Of a DNA stretch of 64,000 nucleotides, positions 1-10,789 are shown piece after piece. Source of the DNA: Isochrysis galbana (lineage: Eukaryota > Haptophyta > Isochrysidales > Isochrysidaceae); contig CM030931.1 in NCBI GenBank assembly GCA_018136815.1, forward strand, positions 7,026,399 through 7,090,398, read 5' to 3'. The position numbers were made by a program, and so were the translations under genes. Under the pieces are notes generated by a model. That model was not told the origin of the DNA, ran no database searches, and worked only from the letters and a program-made list of their open reading frames with translations. Each line of letters opens with the position of its first letter. Positions within the stretch are counted from its first letter, which is position 1.

Positions 1-167
1 ACTCCAATTGTCGCCATGACAATCTGAACAAGAGATAAGTACGTGCGAACTCAGATAAGCGGCGGTGATGAACGTAGGAACAAGGACAACATCATCCATG
101 ATGGTGCAAAGTAGTCACTACGCACAGCACAACATGGATGTCCAAATCCAGGAGAACCCGTGCTCAC

Positions 168-1150
168 CTTGTTGAGTGTATCCTTCGAGACGCGCGAGCG
201 GAAGTAGATAATCATCAAGGGCAGAAGAGGCATGTAAATAAGAGGCACGAGCACATCCGCCTTAAGACCTGCATCGGCAAAGGGGGGGTCACTCAGACGA
301 AAGTTAGATAAGGACTCAGCATTCTGAGCGCAGCTAAAGACTTGGCTGGTGAGATTTCGAGAAGTTGCCGACTTGGCAATAGCTGAAATCATCCTGCATA
401 CACAGTGCCTCTCGCCAGCGACACGAGGGATTGACGGGCAACTCACCATACTGAGCATCTGGCGTGGCTCCTCCGTAGGCCATGTCAAAGCGAGAAGCGC
501 GCGAAGGCCTGCCGTAATTCTCGGCAGAGACGGAGTACTGGCGCTCAAGCTTGCCATCGTGTTCCTTTCCAGGGGCGACATAGGGCCCACCGCGTTGCGT
601 CTGAGCATTGACGATAGTCATCACCGCAATCGTCGCCGTCACAGCAATCGCCTGCGCCGACGGGAAAGACCTTTGTCAGCCTGGATTCTATCCCACACCC
701 TGAGATAGCAGCAAGATACACATCCGCCGGAACTCAGCCCTGATGTACCAGCAGGACGCACATTCGCCGAAACCCAACCAGGGGGCCAGCTCAGAGGCCC
801 TTTCGCACGGCGACAATGCCTACCTGCCCGTACACACGGGTGTGAATCAGTCGCTGAGAAAATGGCATGTTCCTTGTCGCTTCAGCCGTCGACTCATGGG
901 CGAAGATGGCGAGATACATTGGGACTGCCGTGCCTATAACGGTCTTGAACGGGTTATCGGCGATGAAGTTGAGCAAGCGGTGCACCATGGAGAGCTCACC
1001 CTCCTCGGCGGGGCTGGCGACGAGCTGGCTCTGGCCAGCGGCGTGCTGCTTCTCCTTGGCGAGAAGCGGCTGCGAGCGTGTGTAGATAGCTCCAGCGGCA
1101 ACAGGCGCCGTGGCGGCGGCTATCCTCCTCGAGAGAATGCGTGCAAACAT
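168..1150 (-). CDS. HIG1-domain mitochondrial inner-membrane protein (partial gene model)
   Basis: Three exons join in phase: 1150-824, 651-447 and 268-168. The joins are VYGQ|AIAVTATIAV (phase 0) and DAQY-G|LKADVL (phase 1), both with GT-AG borders. The N-terminus (MFARILSRRIAAATAPV) is Arg/Ala-rich without acidic residues, like a mitochondrial presequence. Residues about 60-125 match a HIG1 domain: a first hydrophobic stretch, then MPFSQRLIHTRVYGQ, then a second hydrophobic stretch. HIG1/RCF proteins sit in the mitochondrial inner membrane and assist cytochrome c oxidase and supercomplex assembly. A third hydrophobic segment (VLVPLIYMPLLPLMIIYF) lies in exon 3. The end is unresolved. After exon 3 (phase 0, donor GTGAGC) the next exon either stops at once near position 100 or starts near position 22 and leaves the window. 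The domain is clear; membership in a particular RCF subtype is not. Confidence 0.72.
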
Positions 1151-2019
1151 GGGTGTGCGACGAATGTGCGAAAGGGCGGTCCTTTCTTGCGAGGGCTGGC
1201 TGTATGGCTGGGAGGCGAGCGGAGTGGTGTGGCGCTCCCTGTGCGCAAGAGGCGAGGGGGCGAGGGGCGAGGGGCGGGGGGCGCCGAGAAAGAGCCCGAG
1301 AGTCCCGAGAGTGGGGACGCGGTGCGCGGAGGAGAGAGAGAGGAGGAGGGGAAGAGAAAGAAAGGCCCCCTCCCCTTACGGCCGGCCCCCCCGCCCCCCC
1401 CCCCCCCGCCCTTGGCTCCCCCCCCCGCCCCCCGCGGCGCACTCTGGCTCTTCCCCCCTCCCCCCCCCCCCTCCCCCGCTGTCCTGATGACTGACTGGAT
1501 GGGCGAGCCCACCTGTGTACTTCTTCTGCCGGGGGCGGGGGGCTGAGAGAGATGGGGGGGGGGGGGGGGGGGGAGGGAAGGGAAAGGGGGGGGGGGGGGG
1601 GGGCAAAAGGGCTGCCGCTCAGCTCCGTCGACGCCGAGGTCGGGCGCGAGCTCGGACCCACCGGTGGTGGTGGTGGGGGGGGGACCTGCTGCGCCAAGAC
1701 ATCTCTAAAAGTACAAATGCGGAGTGCGAGGAGGCGAGGATAGAACAGTGTGGGGCCGGCCAAAAGTTGGAGGCCGGCCAAAAGTGTGAGGCCGGCCAAA
1801 CAGGCTTCTGTTCGGGGTGAACCGATTGATCATCTCACCCCCTTGGCCGCCGACATTTTCGGGGATTGGAGCTAGAAATTTGTGCAACTCGCGTTTTCAC
1901 AGAAGATCTGGCCGAGCAAGTTGCAAGTTTTCACGTTCTAGGGTCGTAAACCTCCTCTCGCTAGCGAGACAATTGCCGTTCCGCTGTGGAAAATCTGCCC
2001 CCCTCGCTAACGGTCGCGG
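1151..2019. repeat. Low-complexity G/C homopolymer tracts and a triple short repeat
   Basis: This 5' flank of the HIG1 gene is dominated by C-runs (about 1383-1475) and G-runs (about 1552-1604, 1675-1684). Around 1754-1802 a unit of about 18-20 bp starting GGCCGGCCAAAAG is repeated three times. Long open frames across the tracts are composition artefacts. I see no gene. Confidence 0.75.
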
Positions 2020-2300
2020 GAACTAAGTTTATACTTGGTTGACCCATGGGGGGGCACGGGGCACGAGCCCCCCCTCTCTCCACTCCTCCCCTGCCATGGG
2101 CCATGGGGGAGGAACCACCCATCCTCCTGGCACGCCTGATGGCTTGTCAGGAGGCCACTGCCCTACTGACCCACTCCCTTCCCCACGGGCCACGGGCTCG
2201 TCCCATTCGCCCATGGCATTGTCATGCGCGGTGGGGTCCATGGGCAGGGCCAGGAGGGCGTGGGGGGTGGGGCAAGGAGTGGCCAGCGCGCAGCGCGGAG
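2020..2300 (-). repeat. Family A repeat, copy 1 (partial)
   Basis: The copy begins with an imperfect palindrome, GAACTAAG and CTTGGTTG around a TTTATA core. A short inverted repeat GGGGGGGCAC...GAGCCCCCC and the shared tract around GGAGGAACCACCCATCCTCC follow. The same sequence in the opposite orientation ends the copies at 55.7-56.1 and 60.4-60.7 kb. Similarity fades after about 2,250. Confidence 0.75.
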
Positions 2301-2544
2301 AGAGCAGCAGAGCGAGTGGCGTCTTTTTACTTTTTCTCATATGTATTGTATTCCGCGCGGGGGGAAGTATCGAGAGGCCCCGCTTCCGCGCCGGGGGAAC
2401 GGTGCCCCCCTGGCGATATTCGGACAGACAGACCCGGTAGTTCTTGCACCCTAAAGAAAAAGAAGCAAAAAGAAAAAGGGTGCTACGCACGGGACTCCCT
2501 CTGGGCGGTAAACACGCCCCTCCGGTCGTGATTAAGAAATCCTA
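2301..2544. other. Non-coding spacer, nothing recognised
   Basis: GC-rich sequence with an A-rich patch at about 2450-2480. No open frame resembles a protein family and I recognise no repeat copy. Confidence 0.4.
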
Positions 2545-2740
2545 CTAGTAGTAGAATTTCTAAAGCCTTTCACCCACTACCCACTATCCCCCTAGTAGTG
2601 CACGGGGAGAGTCGCCCGATGGTGGGGGGGGGAGGGCCTGGGGAGTGGGAGTGTAGAAAGCTTGTTGCGTGAAAGAAAGTAGTGGGTCCACGGCCGCGTG
2701 AGCGGTGAGAATTTTAAATGTTTAATTTACTAGCTACAAT
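2545..2740 (-). repeat. Family B SINE/MITE-like repeat, copy 1
   Basis: Read on the minus strand it runs from TTAATATT-like A/T sequence through CTCACCGCTCACGCGGCCGTGGACCC-like sequence to GGGCGACTCTCCCCGTGCACTACTAGGGG. This matches the copies at 54.4 and 55.4 kb in the same order, with roughly 70-80% identity by eye. Confidence 0.65.
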
Positions 2741-2928
2741 GTGGGGGCAGAGCACAGCATAGAGCACAGATCGATTACTCACCATCTCCCATCTCACACT
2801 TCCCACTATTGAAACACTAGCCAAATACGCCCACCCCAGCCCCAACCCTAATGCGCGCGTACGCGCGCATCATTTGCGAGGTGAGCACGCGAAGGGACAA
2901 GAGGTCGAGGAAACATGGATCTCGCCAC
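2741..2928. other. 3' flank of CMSS1-like gene
   Basis: Short spacer with an alternating purine-pyrimidine patch (TGCGCGCGTACGCGCGCA, about 2851-2868). No gene is seen. Confidence 0.4.
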
Positions 2929-3870
2929 TCACTCTTTGCGCTTTGATTTCTGCTTTGACACCCCGCCCTTCTTCAGGCTACCGGAAGTACTTCCGCCTTT
3001 TGTACTTCCCCGGATGCCACGCTCCTTGCGCTGCGTCTTACGACCACAGCCTCGACGGCGGCTCTGCATGCGCACGCCGACGGGAATCCTCGCCTCAATT
3101 GCCGCAGCATTGGGTAACAACACTGCGCAGAGTTGAGGACACCCGGGGGGTTTGAGGCGTAGCCGTTGAGTAAAGGCATCAGTCAAAAGCATGTGAGCCA
3201 GCTCGTCTGCGTCGGGCTGTCTATCCTTGCCCTTGCTTGGTGGACTGAATATCGTTTGCTCTTTGGCATTTGGCGTCACATCAACGACAACGTGCTGCAG
3301 GGCCGCAAGATTGAGCATGTCTCCCTCAGCCAGACGTGCGATACGATTTGGAGTCCCTACTGCGACATCCACATCGTGCGAGGCGAGGAAGGCGGCTTGC
3401 TCATCGATAGTCATGTGGCGAGCAAAGAGCTTGGCAACTTTGAGTCCGTTCCGTGAAAGCAGGTTGCACAGCGACGCTGCCCGTGGTGCCGAAGGCGTAA
3501 CCAGAAGTATGCAGAAGCGTCCCTTAGCTGCCTTGGAAGGCGCTCTGGCAGAGGCTCGCGCTGCGGTCACGGTCGCCTTGAAAGCGGCAAGGAACTCTGA
3601 TGTGCTGTCCATCACTGACTGCATCGAGCTGGGTGTCCCCACTCGCACGTCCACGTCGTGGAGAACTGCGGCAATCCGTTCAGCGCTCGGGACGGCACCA
3701 TCTGCTATACTTGGCTTATGGCTGCCGGCGGGATGATGCGGCAGCTCGTCGTCATCGTCGCTCTCCCCCAAAGGACGCTGCGGCACGAGCTCCTCATCCT
3801 CCAGCTCCTCCTCCTCCTCGGACCATGCACCCCGCTGGTCCAAATCGAAGTTGTCCTCGTCCTCCGCCAT
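2929..3870 (-). CDS. CMSS1: CMSS1/Cms1-like ribosome biogenesis protein
   Basis: A single-exon 313-residue protein, close to the usual 250-300 residues of the family. The start follows a good context (gac ATGGCGGAGGAC). Residues 1-55 are strongly acidic. The central part has the family signatures: a hydrophobic strand (GRFCILLVTPSAPRAASL), then KVAKLFARHMTIDEQAAFL, then VDVAVGTPNRIARL and LQHVVVDVT. These resemble a degenerate helicase-like fold without ATPase motifs. The C-terminal 50 residues are Arg/Lys/Gly/Ser-rich. Cms1/CMSS1 proteins associate with 90S/small-subunit pre-ribosomes in the nucleolus. The family assignment rests on the GTPNRI and KLFAxH blocks, which I am confident in. The precise role is taken from the family. 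Confidence 0.82.
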   Translation of the reverse strand: MAEDEDNFDLDQRGAWSEEEEELEDEELVPQRPLGESDDDDELPHHPAGSHKPSIADGAVPSAERIAAVLHDVDVRVGTPSSMQSVMDSTSEFLAAFKATVTAARASARAPSKAAKGRFCILLVTPSAPRAASLCNLLSRNGLKVAKLFARHMTIDEQAAFLASHDVDVAVGTPNRIARLAEGDMLNLAALQHVVVDVTPNAKEQTIFSPPSKGKDRQPDADELAHMLLTDAFTQRLRLKPPGCPQLCAVLLPNAAAIEARIPVGVRMQSRRRGCGRKTQRKERGIRGSTKGGSTSGSLKKGGVSKQKSKRKE

Positions 3871-3995
3871 CGTCTCCTCGTCTTCGTGCAGATAATCCGC
3901 TTTTAGCTTTTAGACGGATCGGCGGATGGGTAAACACTAATAGAAGTAATACTAAGGACAAAAGAAGGGGATCTCGAGCGTTCTGGGTTCGACTA

Positions 3996-4140
3996 TCAGT
4001 AAACTGATAGGGTCATGGAGAGCGCGCCGCTCCCCTCCCCCGCCTCGCCGAGGACGAAGTCCTCATGGAGACGCCGCTGTCGCCGAAGCGATCGCGCCCG
4101 GACGACCCACCCAGCCAGGTGAGCGCGAAGTCGCGTTCCG
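3996..4140 (+). repeat. Family C first-exon module, copy 1 (frame-broken)
   Basis: A perfect 8 bp-arm palindrome (CTATCAGT-AA-ACTGATAG, 3996-4013) stands just before GGTC ATGG. The tract that follows encodes SPKRSRPDDPPSQ and then a splice-donor-like CAG|GTGAGC at about 4120. The initial ATG frame and the KRSR frame do not agree, so this copy is decayed. Related copies are at 15.6, 44.6, 45.5 and 49.1 kb. Confidence 0.6.
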
Positions 4141-4184
4141 TCGAAAGAGGACCAAGGACCAGGTGGCAGGTGGCAGGTGGCAGT

Positions 4185-4470
4185 TTTACCCCGGTCACTC
4201 ACAATCTTCAGATTTTTTTTTTAGCCCGGTCACTCACTAGGGGGGTGCGGAGGGCACCATCTGTAATTGGCAAACGAAGGCCTAAGTAAGCTCCCTATAG
4301 GTTTTGGTATGGAAGGTCAGCACAAAAACCGGGGGTCTTCGTCCGGCAAAAGTTTCGAAAAATACCAAATACCCGATTTCAGGCCTCTGACGGCCGTGCG
4401 GAAATATATTTCAGGCCCCCCTCCGGTATTATTTTACCGATGGCCTTCATGCGCGCCTCTCGCAGCGAAA
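4185..4470 (+). repeat. Family E repeat, copy 1
   Basis: Includes CCCGGTCACTCACTA, GGGTGCGGAGGGCACCA, AAGCTCCCTATAGGTT and a TTTCGAAAAATA patch. The reverse complement of the same sequence occupies about 18,140-18,375. This is a MITE-like dispersed repeat. The ends were not defined. Confidence 0.65.
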
Positions 4471-4646
4471 CACGAAACCATGGGCATCGGCAGCTGACCC
4501 GGACCAAAGATCCTGGTTCTATGCATAGTCTATGCGCGGGGTGTCGTGGATAAAGGGAGCCGCACCACGCCGCACGCTCTACCCTTAGAGCATGCCTGCT
4601 TTCCCGCGCCCTGCCTCCCTCCCTTCTCCCGCAGCGCGTTCTATCT

Positions 4647-5300
4647 TTAGAGCGTGTCTCCCCCACACCCCGCTCCTACCCTCTCCTCCTCCTTTTCGTT
4701 CGCCTCGGTAGGAGCGGGCGCCTCGGCGGTCTCGGCCTCCTCCTTCTTCTCCTCCTCGATCTGCGTGGCCTCTTCCAGCTGCGTGGCCTCCTCGAACCGA
4801 GTGAAGAAGACTTCTCCGACTGGTGCGTCGGGCGCAGCCATCTTCTCCTTTTCCGCCTTCTCCGTCTTCTCGTCGTCCTCCTCGGCTTCCTTGTCCTCGG
4901 TGAGAGCGAGCGCGTGGGCGGTCACGACCTCCTCCATCGACTCCGCTGGCTCCTCGACCTCCGCAGCCGGCGCGATGGGAAGAAGAAGGCCTGGAGCGTC
5001 CGACGCACTGTTCTCGTTCTTCTCTTCTCCTCGCACAGGCCCGGGGTCCTCGTCGGTGGTGGTGATGGTGGCCTCCTCGGTCGTGGAAAGGGCCTCCTCC
5101 TCGGCATCAGGAACGCGAATAGGCTCCGCCTCCTCCGCCGCGCCCTTGGAGCAGGAGGCAGAACGAGTCGTGCGAGCAGCGCTTGCGCTCGGCGTCCAGT
5201 CGACAGGTGGCCGTGGCGAGAGAGTCGAACGAAGCCAGCGAGCAGGAGCACGAGAGGAGAGGACGGAGGACCGTGCGGATGCGCGCCGAGTCGCCACCAT
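4647..5300 (-). CDS. Hypothetical acidic (Glu/Ala-rich) protein
   Basis: An open frame of 217 codons starting MVATRRASARSS. The first 50 residues are basic and Ser/Arg/Ala-rich and could be a targeting sequence. The rest is dominated by Glu, Ala and Thr (for example EEATQLEEATQIEEEKK), likely disordered or coiled. I recognise no domain. The frame ends with a stop at 4647 next to a low-complexity tract. It may be one exon of a larger gene, or a chance open frame in biased sequence. No homologue is claimed. Confidence 0.35.
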   Translation of the reverse strand: MVATRRASARSSVLSSRAPARWLRSTLSPRPPVDWTPSASAARTTRSASCSKGAAEEAEPIRVPDAEEEALSTTEEATITTTDEDPGPVRGEEKNENSASDAPGLLLPIAPAAEVEEPAESMEEVVTAHALALTEDKEAEEDDEKTEKAEKEKMAAPDAPVGEVFFTRFEEATQLEEATQIEEEKKEEAETAEAPAPTEANEKEEERVGAGCGGDTL

Positions 5301-5589
5301 CGTGAGGAAGACGAGGGCGAGGAGAGAGCTGGAGGGTGAGCGAGGAGGGAGGAGGGAGGCAGGCAGTAGGGGCCTTCTCTCTCTGGTAGGTCGGTGAGAG
5401 GCGAAGGGAGGGGGAAGGGGGGGGGGGGGGAGGACCGGGGGGGGGAGAGATAGGCGAGACAGCCCATCTGTTTACGTTAGTGTTATCGCCGTATACTGTA
5501 ATAATTCCCCGGTCCCAGGGGGTGCCCTCAGGGTTCCCGCCCGCCCTCCGCGCCCAGAGTTCCCCCGCGGAAAGAGTGAACGCACGGCG
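5301..5589. other. Spacer with G-tract
   Basis: Contains a G-run near 5415-5435. No gene is recognised. Confidence 0.4.
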
Positions 5590-6330
5590 TGCACCTTCCT
5601 GGAAGTTGCTATGCGCACGCACGGCGCCCCCGCGGGGGGGGGGGCCGATGCACATCGCGCCGTGCCCATGCGCGGCGTGCACATTGTGATCGCAAGTCAT
5701 CACATGTGCTGCGTAACGAAACATCTCTTATATTGCACGTTTACGTAATTGTGCGCCTTAGGCGGCACGCAGAGGGAAAAGGTCGGCATGCGCACGCACG
5801 GCGTCTCCGCGGGGGGGGGCCGATGCACATCGCGCCGTGCCCATGCGCGGCGTGCACATTGTGATCGCAAGTCATCACACGTGCTGCGTAACGAAACATC
5901 TCTTATATTGCACGTTTACGTAATTGTGCGCCTTAGGCGGCACGCAGAGGGAAAAGGTCGGCATGCGCACGCACGGCGTCTCCGCGGGGGGGGCCGATGC
6001 ACATCGCGCCGTGCCCATGCGCGGCGTGCACATTGTGATCGCAAGTCATCACACGTGCTGAGTAACGAAACATCTCTTATATTGCACGTTTACGTAATTG
6101 TGCGCCTTAGGCGGCACGCAGAGGGAAAAAGTCGACATGCGCACGCACGGCGTCTCCGCGGGGGGGACCGATGCACACCGCGCCGTGCCCAATGCGCACG
6201 GCGTGCACAATGTGATTGGTGCTCAGTTGATACTATTCATTAAACTGCATTTTTATGTAGTTGTCGGCCTTAGAGGAAAAGCGTTTGCATGCGCACGCAC
6301 GGCGTCCCCGCGGGGGAACATGCACCGCGG
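5590..6330 (+). repeat. Tandem array, about 174 bp unit, four to four-and-a-half copies
   Basis: The landmark CGATGCACATCGCGCCGTGC recurs at 5646, 5821, 5995 and (diverged) 6169, giving periods of 175, 174 and 174. Each unit holds ATGCGCACGCACGGCGT, a G-run, TGTGATCGCAAGTCATCACA and TTATATTGCACGTTTACGTA. The last unit is the most diverged. Because 174 is a multiple of three, the array stays open in one frame, but the peptide looks non-biological. Confidence 0.9.
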
Positions 6331-7452
6331 GAAAAAGCAGAGAAAAAATTTGTTATCCCCACGCACTGCTAGCCCTTATTTAATTTTAAAATAACTGTGG
6401 ACATTTGATCGCTCAATTCGACTGATGCCCCACAATTGACGGAACGACACCTAAGTTAGTTGGTTGGGGCGTTGATACAAGGAAGGGGGGGGGGAAGACC
6501 GGGGCGTGACGACGGAGAGGGAGTCACGCGGGGGGACCTAAAGGCGGGAAAGAGTGCGAAGAGAGATGTGCGGCCCTCCCTACCCGCGACACCCCCCCCG
6601 ATGCGGGAGTCGATGCCCGGGCGGCGATCGCAGCGCAGAAGGCGCGGGGAGGGGGTGATGTGTGCTATCGTGGCTTGTGTCGCCATGTAGCGCACGCGCT
6701 CCCTCTCTCCTTCTCGAGACTGTGCTCTATGCTCCTTGAGACTTGCCCCGCGATCAAGCATCCGCTTGATTCGACAGTTTGAAGGCAAGCCTCACTCACT
6801 TGCACGCCCTTGTCCGCGCCGCCGTCCCCCATCGCGCCGCGCACGAGCCCGCTCATGTGCATTGAGGCAATATGAATAAGAAGCAAGAATCTCGAAAGAA
6901 GATAGGCCGGGAGCACGTGCCTGAAGTAGTGCTGAGTGTCTTCTAACCCCTGACTTTCGCAATCTAACTAACCCAAGAAACCCACCACCCCACCCCACCG
7001 ATCACCCAGCCAGCAAGCAACGCCCTGTAAGGGCTTGCAAGAGCAATGAATGAAGCTGTGTGCAAACACTGCTCGCGTGCCGTCTTCTTTCGTGTGTGCC
7101 ATCCGGTGGGATACCGCCCTTCAGCCGTAGGACGTCCCACGAACCACACCCAAATTCGAGCACAACGTGCCTGTGCGCAAACTCTCGATGGTGACAGCAC
7201 GCGTAGAGAACTTGAGAGGGGGGCGCGGCTGGGGGGCTGCACCATGACCATCCCATTACTCCCATTCAATGATAACGTGAATGCCAATGGCCTGACTGGA
7301 AAGGATCAGAAGTGAGGCGGAAATAACGATCGCAGGACTCGGCCATGAGGATATCCATGCACCGATGATGTTAGCCCTACATTGTTGCAAAACTGCAACA
7401 TCCCCCTAGCCGCGTAGAACAGTTATCATCGAATACAAGTGCCTGAGTAGGC
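6331..7452. other. Intergenic, no gene recognised; one dispersed repeat segment
   Basis: The segment 6398-6455 (GGACATTTGATCGCTCAATT ... ACGGAACGACACC) recurs at about 60,690-60,747. A G-rich patch lies at 6483-6493. The remaining open frames show no domain. Confidence 0.5.
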
Positions 7453-9145
7453 TCATTTTTTTCGCCTCGCTGTCCTAGCTTTGATTTCTGCTTCAAATGC
7501 CTCCCGGACATCATCGGACAAGCGGTCGGAGTCGATGGCTGGGGCGCCACCTAGCACGACTCCTGTCGAATCTAGGTCGTCGGATCTCGCCGCAGCGGCC
7601 TCCTCTGCCAATTGCGCATCCGATTGACGCACGTACGCAAGCATGTAGGCGCACGGCACGGGCGCGCCGTTCCCTAGGCCGAAGAGGCCGCCACCCGAGC
7701 GAGAAGCGGGGCTCGACCCTCCAAACTGCTGTGCAACTGCTGTATCCTCAGAGACGAGGGTAACGCGGGCGTCGTCGAATTTGTACCATGCGCCGCGAGA
7801 GCCTACCGGCTTCACAAATGAGTAATAGTGCCCCGCACCTAAACAGTCGCCGAGGCAGGCAGTGGTGATGCAGCTGGCTTCATGCGCAAAATTGTGGAGT
7901 TTGGAGATTCTCCCTAGCGAGTGCTTGAGTAGAAAAATGGAGCTGATTACGAACTCACCGACTCCACCCTGGTGTGTAAGTACCGCCCTAAGCTCGTACA
8001 CTGGCGCTGGATCGCCCTTGTTCAGAGATCCCTTCGCCATGAATCTGTCGACGGCACGGTTTGAGAGCGAGGCGTGATGAATACAGGGCTGGAGGGGATA
8101 TAAGACTGATGGAATGTAGATGCCCCCCACACCCTGGCACACCTTCGCAGCTTGAGCGTGGTGGGAAATGAGAAGCGGTCTTCAAGCTTGCGCATCTCTC
8201 CTGTGGTCATGTCGTACTCGAACCGCTTCAAATGAAGCATTAGCACAGGCGGGAGGGATAAAAACGCGCAGCCGCGTCTTACCGTGCCGGGTGGCTGCCG
8301 ACCATACCTGCGGTCAAGGTGCGGAAGGCCGCCAGCACATGAGCGATGGTGTGCGGAGGCAGCGTGACTGCGACACCTTGTTGGTTGCTCTAGGTTGAGG
8401 CCATCGCTTTGGGTTGAGGCCGCTGCTTTGGGTTGAGGCAAATGCTGAGGCTCGACGCGTGGGATGAGCTGGCGCACCGCGAGTCACGCGTGTTGTACTC
8501 GCCATCAAGAGTCTCCTCGGCGGTAAAACGTCGGAGCGACGCCTCGAGCGATTTGCATCCCGAGACCTGCAACTGCAGGTCGCAGAACCTCCCCTGCCGT
8601 TCTGACCGAAATGGCACCTTTGTGCACCGCACATAGTTGAGGGTCGTGCCCTGGAAGAGGGCGCCGAGGCGAGTCTGTGGCGGCGGCGGCTCGCCCTTAC
8701 GGCGAGGCTCGCGCCCGACGGCGGCGAGCGAGCCGTAAAGTCGCTGCCAGAACTCCTGTGCGTCCTGTTGCACTAGCACATCACGCGGCGACATGCCAAG
8801 TGAGCGTGTGAAGCGCTGCGTGCCGACGTAGACCTTGCCGAGGGCGGGTGCGCGCCCGAGCTGATAAAGGAGACGCTGCATCTCGAATGCAACAGCCGCC
8901 ACCTGTGCCGCCTCCTCCGCCTCCTGGCACTCCTTAGCACCAGGTGGAACACTGGCTGTGGGTGAACCGCCTTCCGTCCCAGCAGGCGGTAGCTCATAGA
9001 GCGTGCGGGCAAAGCCGGGAACGTGGCTGAGCGATTGGAGGAGCGAGTTCATATAACACGTATTCCCCTGGTTCTGCAGCCCCGCGTACGGCGGCACCGA
9101 CGCGGCGGCCGCCAGCGGGAGCAGCGCGAGAGGCGCGGTGCTCAT
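7453..9145 (-). CDS. Ubiquitin-specific protease (USP/UCH family, USP7-like catalytic core), four exons
   Basis: Exons 9145-8499, 8307-8143, 8044-7959 and 7838-7453 join in phase and give 427 residues. The Cys box is LQNQGNTCYMNSLLQ (Cys about residue 30), followed by VLVQQDAQEFWQRLY. Exon 2 carries GCAFLSLPPVLMLHLKRFEY, and the His box GAGHYYSFVKP opens exon 4, followed by WYKFDDARV. The order and sequence match the USP7/UBP12 catalytic domain, which cleaves ubiquitin from proteins. MATH and C-terminal ubiquitin-like domains are absent, so this is only the core. Exon 1 could instead end at 8490 with a GC donor in the same phase; the GT donor at 8498 is preferred. Intron 1 holds a short tandem repeat (about 8392-8440). 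The C-terminus is Ala/Asp/Glu-rich and ends ARTARRKK. Confidence 0.88.
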
Positions 9146-9652
9146 CGTGGCCGCGCGCGCGAGGCGCGAGGGAGCACCCGAGGAGTCCTCTTCCCTTTTT
9201 GGCCATCGTGTGGACTAGGTTTAAAGAGGCCTGGTAATGTGTTTACAAATTACAGTAGTGTGCAGGGTGCAGTGTGTAGGCTCAGGTCAATACTTCTAGA
9301 AGTTTTTCTTGAAGTTTGGGTGGCCTTCTCCAGTGCGTCAGAAGTTTGGGCCCTCTCTAGAAGTGGGCTGCAAGTTTGGGTGGGCGGTGCCCCCTGTCTA
9401 AGAGTATTATCCCCTTTCTACAAGTATAATCCCCTCTCTACAGTGTAAAAATCCGTGTGGTCACGTTCCCCCGCCGAAATTTCAAAAAAAGAATGTGCGT
9501 CTTATTTACTCACATAAACATGACTGTTTATCATGTTAAAAAGGGGTCCTCTTGAGACCCTCAACGATAAAGACCCCCCCCACGGCGCATGCGCCAAGGT
9601 GAGCCATCGCCCGATGCCTCGCCGCCCCCTTCTCCCTGCCTAGCCTGCGCCC
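9146..9652. other. Intergenic with degenerate short repeats
   Basis: At about 9295-9445 the motifs AGAAGTTTGGG and AAGTATAATCCCCTCTCTAC recur imperfectly. No gene is recognised. Confidence 0.5.
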
Positions 9653-10039
9653 ATGTGCGAGCCCGCGAGCCCGCAAGCGCGCATCTCAGCATCTGCCTGG
9701 TCCCTCACAGGCAAGCGACACTGCACGCGCCAACGCCAACGCGCGTCGCTTGCGGACGGTGACAGCCTCCTTCCTCAGGATGGCGTTGCCCATTCGCAGC
9801 GACGCGCGCGAGTGGTTGAGGATGAGGAGAGCGAGGAGGTGAACAGCGACGACGGCGATGAGACCATGGAGACCCAGCCCGACAAGGTGGTGGAGCCCGC
9901 CCGCCGTCCCAACCGCATCGAGGACTCTGACGAGAGCAGCAACAACGACAACGACATGGGCGTCTGCGGCATCGACCTCACCACCTCACCACCGAGGAGG
10001 TCTTTCCCCTCGGCGCGAGCGTGTGGCGTCGGTGAGTGA
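9653..10039 (+). CDS. Possible exon of an unrecognised acidic protein
   Basis: Open frame of 128 codons. The second half is acidic and protein-like (VVEDEESEEVNSDDGDETME, then EDSDESSNNDNDMG). It ends near a donor-like GGTGAGTG at about 10,031. No domain is recognised and no downstream exon was found. It may be a fragment of a mobile-element gene, given the repeats around it. Confidence 0.25.
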   Translation: MCEPASPQARISASAWSLTGKRHCTRQRQRASLADGDSLLPQDGVAHSQRRARVVEDEESEEVNSDDGDETMETQPDKVVEPARRPNRIEDSDESSNNDNDMGVCGIDLTTSPPRRSFPSARACGVGE

Positions 10040-10789
10040 CTCCCCCGCCTTGTCCGGCCCATGGAGGTCTATTTTGGGAGAATGGGAGGGTTGCGCGCGT
10101 GAGGGAATCAAAGCAGTGAATGTCGGGCGAATCCCCATAAGAAACGCGGAGGTTCCGCGTCGGCCGATGCCGGCTGTCGGCCTCGCAATGGCTGCCAGCT
10201 GGTGAGGAGCCCAAGCTCAAGCGCCTCGCGAGGGATGTGGGAGGTCCCTGGTGGATCGCACGCTCGATCTCGAGGGTCGCACAGTCCGGTAGTGACATAT
10301 CCCCGCCCATCGCGCCGCAAGCATACGATAATTCGACACGGCCCGACCTCCATGAGGCCGGCCCCTGGGACGCTGGCGAGCGTTGGCGAGCGCTGCCAGA
10401 AATTCAGGCCCTCATGGAGGCCGTTCGCCGAGGCGAGCGCATTGAGCCCACGGCTCATGTGCAAGCTCGGCCCGATGGTGGCCTGCGCTGGACTCTGTCA
10501 GAGCAAGGCTGATCTCACTCTTGGAGATTGCCTGCGAGGGCGCGCCGGCAGCTAGCGCGGAACGCGGTTCTTGTGGGAACTGTTCAATTGTAATTGTGAG
10601 CGCGTACCTTACACGAATATTCATGCCTACAGCCTTCAGATGGGCAGGAATACAACAGACTCATGCATACGCGCTTCATGCGTACGCCAAGTCCAGCGCA
10701 GCAGAGGCCAAGGCACAGGGTCGCACAGGAGAGTTCACTATCACTAATGCGGCAGTGATACTCTGCCGTGCGATCCTGTGCCTGTCTAC
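10040..10789. other. Intergenic, nothing recognised
   Basis: Mixed sequence with several short open frames and none showing a domain. A short direct repeat (CACAGGxxxGCACAGG type) lies around 10,715-10,780. Confidence 0.35.

Noticed and set aside
743-1546. Long plus-strand open frame opposite the HIG1 gene
   Set aside because: It overlaps HIG1 exon 1 and its C/G homopolymer flank. The peptide is Pro/Gly/Arg low complexity.
5749-6243. Open frame across the tandem array
   Set aside because: It exists because the unit length is a multiple of three. The repeated His/Arg/Ala peptide has no protein-like pattern.
5590-6330. Could the array be CRISPR-like?
   Set aside because: Units are about 174 bp with no short-repeat/unique-spacer alternation, and the genome is eukaryotic.
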